Of a stretch of 64,000 nt of DNA, positions 59,382 through 64,000 are shown in pieces; within the stretch, counting starts at the first letter, position 1; every line of letters starts with the position of its first letter. The stretch comes from Pseudomonas taiwanensis. GTDB taxonomy: Bacteria > Pseudomonadota > Gammaproteobacteria > Pseudomonadales > Pseudomonadaceae. Both the position numbers and the translations under genes were made by a program. The stretch spans positions 290,905 to 354,904 of the forward strand of contig NZ_QJRF01000066.1 in assembly GCF_013393345.1 (NCBI RefSeq), in the 5' to 3' direction. A model generated the notes under the pieces. It was not told the DNA's origin. It was given only the letters and a program-made list of their open reading frames with translations, and did not search any database.

Positions 59382-59435
59382 GTCAATACTTTGGCATATT
59401 TCCAATAGCCAATTGTAATAAGCCAATATCTTGGC
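59382..59435. promoter_or_regulatory. FleQ-box-like sites in the lapE-lapA divergent promoter
   Basis: GTCAATACTTTGGC (59382-59395) matches 11 of 14 positions of the FleQ box GTCANTAAATTGAC as I recall it. A second site, GCCAATATCTTGGC (59422-59435), matches about 10 and is itself a palindrome with 5-bp arms. CCAAT occurs four times (59375, 59402, 59409, 59423). The 333-bp gap is AT-rich here, unlike the rest of the window. FleQ with c-di-GMP controls lap and bap genes in relatives; direct control here is inferred. Confidence 0.5.
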
Positions 59436-59547
59436 GCCACCTTTTCGCCATGTAACAACTATAGATAGGGAATGTCAGTCCTGCGCGAAGTCCTGCCAAT
59501 TCGACCCCAGTGACGACAAGCCAGATCCAATTCAGGAGAGTCACCCC

Positions 59548-62500
59548 ATGAGCAGTGTTATTGCGATCGTCAAAAGCATTGTTGGCCAGGTCTTCGCAAT
59601 GTCCCCGGAAGGGTTCCAGCGCCTGCTCGTAGAGGGTGACCGCCTGTTCAAGGGCGACCAGTTGCAGACGGGCCTCGAGGGGATGGTGACGCTTGAGCTC
59701 ACCGACGGTCGTACCGTCGATCTGGGGCGTGACGTTCAGTGGAGCGAGACCGACGCAGTAGCCAGCGTTGAGACCCAGGCTGCACAGCCGGCTCCGCAAA
59801 CACCTGCTGATGATGTCGCCCAACTGCAGAAGGCCATCGAGGCGGGCGTCGACCCGACCAAGGAACTCGAAGCTACCGCGGCCGGCCCGAGCGCGGGTGG
59901 TGCGGGTGGTGGTGCCGCAGGTGGCGGCCACAGCTTCGTGATGCTGGATGCGACGGGTGATCGCGTCGACCCCATCATTGGTTTCACCACCGGAACCGCG
60001 CCGCTCGCTTCCGAAGTGCTGGCAGAGGACGACACCACACCCACCGTGGATGCAGCCCCGGCCGATGAGCCCGATACCGGACTGCCGGATGAAACCCTGC
60101 CGGGACCGGATGTCCCCAATGGCGCCCCGCAAGCCCAGGACGCCAGCCTCGCCACCGACGAAGACACCCCGGTGACCGGGCAACTGGGCGCCACCGATCC
60201 CGAGGGCGACCCGCTGACCTACTCGCCCGGCGACGGCCCGCGTAACGGCACTGTGGTGATCGATCCGGATGGCTCCTACACCTACACGCCCAACCCGAAT
60301 TTCAACGGCACCGACAACTTCACGGTGATAGTCGAAGACGGCAAAGGTGGCACCGATACCATCGTCGTCACTATCGGCGTGAATCCGGTGAACGACGCCC
60401 CCGCCGCAGCCAACGATGGTCCTACGGCGGTGACCGAGGACACTCCGGCCAGCGGCAACGTGCTGACCAACGACGGCGACACCGACGGCGATAGCCTCAC
60501 CGTCACCCAGTTCAGCGTAGGCGGAACCACCTATTCGGCTGGCCAGACCGCCACCCTCTCCGGCGTCGGCACCCTGGTCATCAATACCAATGGCTCCTAC
60601 ACCTTCACACCGGCGCCGAACTACAACGGCCCGGTCCCGACCGCGACCTACACCGTCAGTGACGGCACCACCACCGACACCGCCGAGCTGAGTTTTGGCA
60701 ATGTCGCTCCGGTGAACGACGCCTCGGTCCTCAGCCCCGACAGCAGCACCATGGCCGAAGACAGTTCGGCCACCGGCAACGTGTTGGCTAACGATGGCGA
60801 CGTGGACGACGCGCTTACCGTCGCCAGCTTCAGCGTGGCCGGCATCAACGGCAGCTTCAATGCGGGCCAGACCGCCACCATCAATGGCATCGGCAGCCTG
60901 GTGATCAACGCCAACGGCACCTACACCTTCACCCCGGAAGCCAACTGGAACGGTGCGGTTCCGCAGATCACCTACATCACCAACACCGGAAGCAGCTCGA
61001 CGCTGAGCATCAGCGTCACCCCGGTGAACGATGCGCCGGTCGCGGCCAACGATGGTCCGGTCCCGGTAACCGAGGACACCCCGGCCACTGGCAACGTCCT
61101 GAACAACGACAGCGACGTAGAAGCCGATTCCCTCACCGTCACCCAATTCGAAGTGGGCGGGACTACCTACTCCGCCGGCCAGACGGCCACCCTGAGCGGC
61201 GTCGGCACCCTGGTGATCAACAGCGACGGCAGCTTCACCTTCACCCCGGCCCCGAACTACAACGGCCCGGTACCGACCGCGACCTATGCCGTCACCGATG
61301 GCACTGCCACCGATACCGGCGAGCTGAGCTTTGGCAACGTCATCCCAGTGAACGATGCCCCTGTTGCCTCCAACGACGGCCCGGTCCTGGTGACCGAGGA
61401 CAGCCCGGCCAGCGGCAATGTCCTGACCAATGACAATGACGCCGATGGCGATGCCTTGACCGTTACCGGCTTCAGCTTCGGCGGAACCAATTACCTGGCT
61501 GGCCAGAGTGGCACTGTTGCAGGCGTTGGTACCCTGGTGATCAATGCCAATGGTTCGTACACCTTCACCCCAGCACTGAACTACAACGGCCCGGTGCCGA
61601 CGGCGACCTATACCGTGTCCGACGGCACCGCCACCGATACCGGTGAGCTGAGCTTTGGCAATGTCACGCCGGTGGACGATGCGTCGGCTCTGGTTGCCGA
61701 CAGCAACAGCGTCGCCGAGGACAACCCGGCCATCGGCAACGTGTTGGGCAACGACAGCGATGTGGATAACGGCCTCACCATCGCCAGCTTCAGCATCAGT
61801 GGCGTGACTGGCACCTTCACCGCTGGCTCCAGTGCGGTCATCGCCGGTGTCGGCACCCTGACCATCGCCGCTGACGGCAACTACACCTTCACTCCGGTGC
61901 AGAACTGGAACGGTGACGTTCCGCAGGTCACCTACACCACCAATACTGGCAGCAGCTCTACGCTGGATATCACCGTGACGCCGGTGAACGATGCGTCCGT
62001 CCTGGTCGCTGACAACAACAGCGTGACCGAGGACAACCCGGCCATCGGTAACGTGCTGGGCAACGACAGCGATGTGGATAACACCCTGACGGTCACCAGT
62101 TTCAGCGTGGCCGGCCTCACCGGCAGCTTCACCGCAGGTTCCAACGCCGTCATTGCCGGGGTCGGCACCCTGACCATCGCTGCGGACGGCAACTACACGT
62201 TCACCCCAGCCGCCAACTGGAACGGCACGGTGCCGCAGGTGACCTACATCACCAACACCGGCAGCAGCTCGACGCTGGACATCACCGCCACACCGGAAAA
62301 CGATTCACCGCTGGCGGCCAACGACGGCCCGGTGCTGGTAACCGAGGACACCCCAGCCACCGGCAATGTGCTGACCAATGACAGTGACGTCGAAAACGAC
62401 ACCCTGACCGTCACCGACTTCACCTTCGGCGGCAGCACCTACTTGGCCGGCCAGAGCGGCACAGTCGCGGGCGTCGGCACCCTGGTGATCAACGCCAACG

Positions 62501-64000
62501 GCAGCTTCACCTTCACCCCCGCACCGAACTATAACGGCCCGGTACCGACCGCGACCTACACCGTATCCGACGGCAACCTCACCGACACTGCCGAGCTGAG
62601 CTTCGGCAACGTGTCGCCGGTCGACGATGCGTCCGTTCTGATTGCTGACACCCAGACCGTCACCGAGGACAACCCGGCCACCGGCAACGTGCTGACCAAT
62701 GACAGCGATGCGGATAACACCCTGACGGTTACCAGCTTCACCGTCGCGGGCGTCACCGGCAACTTCAGCGCCGGCGATACCGCGACCATCGCCAACGTCG
62801 GTACCTTCACCCTCGGCAGCAACGGGGATTACACCTTCACTCCAGCCGCCAACTGGAACGGTTCGGTGCCGGAAGTTACTTACGTCACCAACACCGGCAG
62901 CAATTCCACGCTAACCATCACCGTTACGCCGGAGAATGACGGCCCTGTCGCCTCCAATGACGGCCCGATTCCGGTGACCGAGGATATCGCCGCCACCGGC
63001 AATGTCCTGACCAACGACAATGACGTCGACAACAGCACCCTGACCGTCACCGGCTTCAGCTTCGGCGGCAGCACTTACCTGGCCGGCCAGAGCGGCACCG
63101 TTGCAGGCGTTGGCACCCTGGTGATCAACGCCAACGGCAGCTTCACCTTCACCCCCGCCCCGAACTACAACGGCCCGGTACCGACCGCGACCTACACCGT
63201 TTCCGACGGCAACCTCACCGACACCGCCGAACTGAGCTTCGGCAATGTCACCCCGGTTGACGATGCGTCCGTGATGATCGCTGACAGCAACACTGTGGCT
63301 GAAGACAATCCCGCCACCGGCAACGTGCTGGATAACGACGGCGATGTGGATAACACCCTCACCGTTACCAGCTTCAGCATCACTGGCGTGCCGGGCTCCT
63401 TCACCGCTGGCTCCAACGCCGTGATCACCGGCGTGGGCACCCTGACCATCGCGGCGAACGGCAACTACACCTTCACCCCGGCCGCCAACTGGAATGGCAC
63501 GGTCCCGCAGGTCACCTACACCACCAACACCGGCAGCGATTCCACACTGGATATCATCGTCACCCCGGAGGACGATGCGTCCGCCCTGATCGCTGACAGC
63601 AACTCCGTGGCCGAAGACAATCCGGCTATCGGCAACGTGCTGGACAACGACAGCGATGTGGATAACACCCTCACCGTCGCCAGCTTCACCGTGACCGGTG
63701 TTACAGGCAGCTTCAACGCCGGCGATACCGCCACCATCGCCAACGTCGGCACCTTCACCCTCGGCAGCAATGGTGATTACACCTTCACCCCGGCCGCCAA
63801 TTGGAATGGCACGGTCCCGCAGGTCACTTACGTCACCAATACCGGCAGCGATTCCACACTGGATATCATCGTCACCCCGGAGGACGATGCGTCCGCTCTG
63901 ATCGCTGACAGCAACTCCGTGGCCGAAGACAATCCGGCTATCGGCAACGTGCTGGACAACGACAGCGATGTGGATAACACCCTCACCGTCGCCAGCTTCA
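59548..64000 (+). CDS. lapA: Giant LapA-type adhesin (N-terminal part; runs off window)
   Basis: Cell-surface biofilm adhesin exported by the divergent type I system. At least 1484 residues are visible. The N-terminus (MSSVIAIVKSIVGQVFAMSP, then to about 75) is the Lap retention module, which stays in the outer-membrane channel. TAAG at residues 110-113 is the LapG protease motif, followed by a Gly-rich linker (about 114-127). A cadherin-like block (about 190-281) leads into the repeat array. GGAG lies 8 bases before the ATG. The C-terminal RTX/secretion signal would be beyond 64000. LapD and LapG genes are not in the window. Confidence 0.92.
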   Translation, partial: MSSVIAIVKSIVGQVFAMSPEGFQRLLVEGDRLFKGDQLQTGLEGMVTLELTDGRTVDLGRDVQWSETDAVASVETQAAQPAPQTPADDVAQLQKAIEAGVDPTKELEATAAGPSAGGAGGGAAGGGHSFVMLDATGDRVDPIIGFTTGTAPLASEVLAEDDTTPTVDAAPADEPDTGLPDETLPGPDVPNGAPQAQDASLATDEDTPVTGQLGATDPEGDPLTYSPGDGPRNGTVVIDPDGSYTYTPNPNFNGTDNFTVIVEDGKGGTDTIVVTIGVNPVNDAPAAANDGPTAVTEDTPASGNVLTNDGDTDGDSLTVTQFSVGGTTYSAGQTATLSGVGTLVINTNGSYTFTPAPNYNGPVPTATYTVSDGTTTDTAELSFGNVAPVNDASVLSPDSSTMAEDSSATGNVLANDGDVDDALTVASFSVAGINGSFNAGQTATINGIGSLVINANGTYTFTPEANWNGAVPQITYITNTGSSSTLSISVTPVNDAPVAANDGPVPVTEDTPATGNVLNNDSDVEADSLTVTQFEVGGTTYSAGQTATLSGVGTLVINSDGSFTFTPAPNYNGPVPTATYAVTDGTATDTGELSFGNVIPVNDAPVASNDGPVLVTEDSPASGNVLTNDNDADGDALTVTGFSFGGTNYLAGQSGTVAGVGTLVINANGSYTFTPALNYNGPVPTATYTVSDGTATDTGELSFGNVTPVDDASALVADSNSVAEDNPAIGNVLGNDSDVDNGLTIASFSISGVTGTFTAGSSAVIAGVGTLTIAADGNYTFTPVQNWNGDVPQVTYTTNTGSSSTLDITVTPVNDASVLVADNNSVTEDNPAIGNVLGNDSDVDNTLTVTSFSVAGLTGSFTAGSNAVIAGVGTLTIAADGNYTFTPAANWNGTVPQVTYITNTGSSSTLDITATPENDSPLAANDGPVLVTEDTPATGNVLTNDSDVENDTLTVTDFTFGGSTYLAGQSGTVAGVGTLVINANGSFTFTPAPNYNGPVPTATYTVSDGNLTDTAELSFGNVSPVDDASVLIADTQTVTEDNPATGNVLTNDSDADNTLTVTSFTVAGVTGNFSAGDTATIANVGTFTLGSNGDYTFTPAANWNGSVPEVTYVTNTGSNSTLTITVTPENDGPVASNDGPIPVTEDIAATGNVLTNDNDVDNSTLTVTGFSFGGSTYLAGQSGTVAGVGTLVINANGSFTFTPAPNYNGPVPTATYTVSDGNLTDTAELSFGNVTPVDDASVMIADSNTVAEDNPATGNVLDNDGDVDNTLTVTSFSITGVPGSFTAGSNAVITGVGTLTIAANGNYTFTPAANWNGTVPQVTYTTNTGSDSTLDIIVTPEDDASALIADSNSVAEDNPAIGNVLDNDSDVDNTLTVASFTVTGVTGSFNAGDTATIANVGTFTLGSNGDYTFTPAANWNGTVPQVTYVTNTGSDSTLDIIVTPEDDASALIADSNSVAEDNPAIGNVLDNDSDVDNTLTVASF
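60391..64000 (+). repeat. Tandem adhesin repeats of two types (108 and 104 residues)
   Basis: Inside lapA, type A units (324 bp, NDxPVAANDGPV... start) begin at 60391, 61027, 61351, 62299 and 62935. Type B units (312 bp, DDASVLIADS... start) begin at 60715, 61675, 61987, 62623, 63259, 63571 and 63883. The order is A B A A B B A B A B B B, with every complete unit exactly 324 or 312 bp. Each has an NVLTNDSD-type acidic stretch and a YTFTP/FTFTP strand, typical of Ig-like adhesin domains. The last two units are nearly identical in DNA. Confidence 0.93.

Noticed and set aside
59383..61146. 587-codon open frame antisense to the adhesin N-terminus
   Set aside because: It mirrors the adhesin repeats and would cover the lapA start and promoter; no independent evidence.
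60391..64000. Regularly spaced repeats considered as a CRISPR-like or satellite array
   Set aside because: Period is 312/324 bp and in frame; the reading frame stays open and encodes Ig-like adhesin units.

Overview
This window looks like chromosomal DNA from a Pseudomonas of the P. aeruginosa lineage. It is GC-rich and tightly packed, and its gene order matches two P. aeruginosa blocks that I know from memory. One is the aot-argR-aru arginine cluster with acsA (PA0887 to about PA0897). The other runs from the valine-type cluster (about PA0743) through tct, nadB, algU-muc, lep, rnc-era-recO-pdxJ and icp-asrA to pruR-putP (about PA0783). The blocks meet between acsA and putP. The species is not determined. 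No rRNA, tRNA, CRISPR array, prophage or transposase gene was seen.

Bases 1-9238 (all minus strand) hold arginine uptake and the arginine succinyltransferase pathway: aotJ, aotQ, aotM, aotO, aotP, the regulator argR, then aruC, aruF and the start of aruG, which runs off the left edge. Matching ArgR half-sites lie in front of aotJ and aruC. Bases 9845-14926 hold acsA, putP and the proline regulator pruR, with no putA. Bases 15058-21322 (plus strand) hold the Lon-like protease asrA, a chagasin-type inhibitor, two membrane or lipoprotein genes and cmoA-cmoB for tRNA wobble-uridine modification.

Bases 21461-31574 (minus strand) are the envelope-stress and housekeeping run algU-mucA-mucB-mucD-lepA-lepB-DUF4845-rnc-era-recO-pdxJ. 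It lacks mucC and has two terminator-like hairpins between mucB and mucD. Divergent from algU is nadB, then ygfX, sdhE, ygfZ, an HDOD gene and a periplasmic binding protein gene. Bases 37078-44639 are the tricarboxylate system: the sensor pair tctE/tctD faces opdH-tctC-tctB-tctA and an AbrB-family gene. A DUF6279 lipoprotein, ung and a second HDOD gene follow.

Bases 47424-54026 form a complete distal valine (isobutyryl-CoA) pathway: an AraC-type regulator, then genes for methylmalonate-semialdehyde dehydrogenase, acyl-CoA dehydrogenase, enoyl-CoA hydratase (DspI-like), 3-hydroxyisobutyryl-CoA hydrolase and 3-hydroxyisobutyrate dehydrogenase. Two 17-bp direct repeats, 21 bp apart, sit in front of it.

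Bases 54249-64000 carry a LapA-type biofilm adhesin system. A type I secretion operon (TolC-like, ABC transporter, membrane fusion protein; minus strand) diverges from a giant adhesin gene that runs off the right edge. The adhesin has an N-terminal retention module, a LapG-type TAAG cleavage motif and a regular array of two repeat types (108 and 104 residues). The 333-bp divergent promoter contains FleQ-box-like sequences.

Two wider patterns run through the window. A family of short palindromic repeats sits between genes, and some copies appear to be inserted into a second palindrome family. Crc/Hfq-type A-rich motifs occur just upstream of the ribosome binding sites of acsA, putP, opdH and mmsA, which suggests shared catabolite control.
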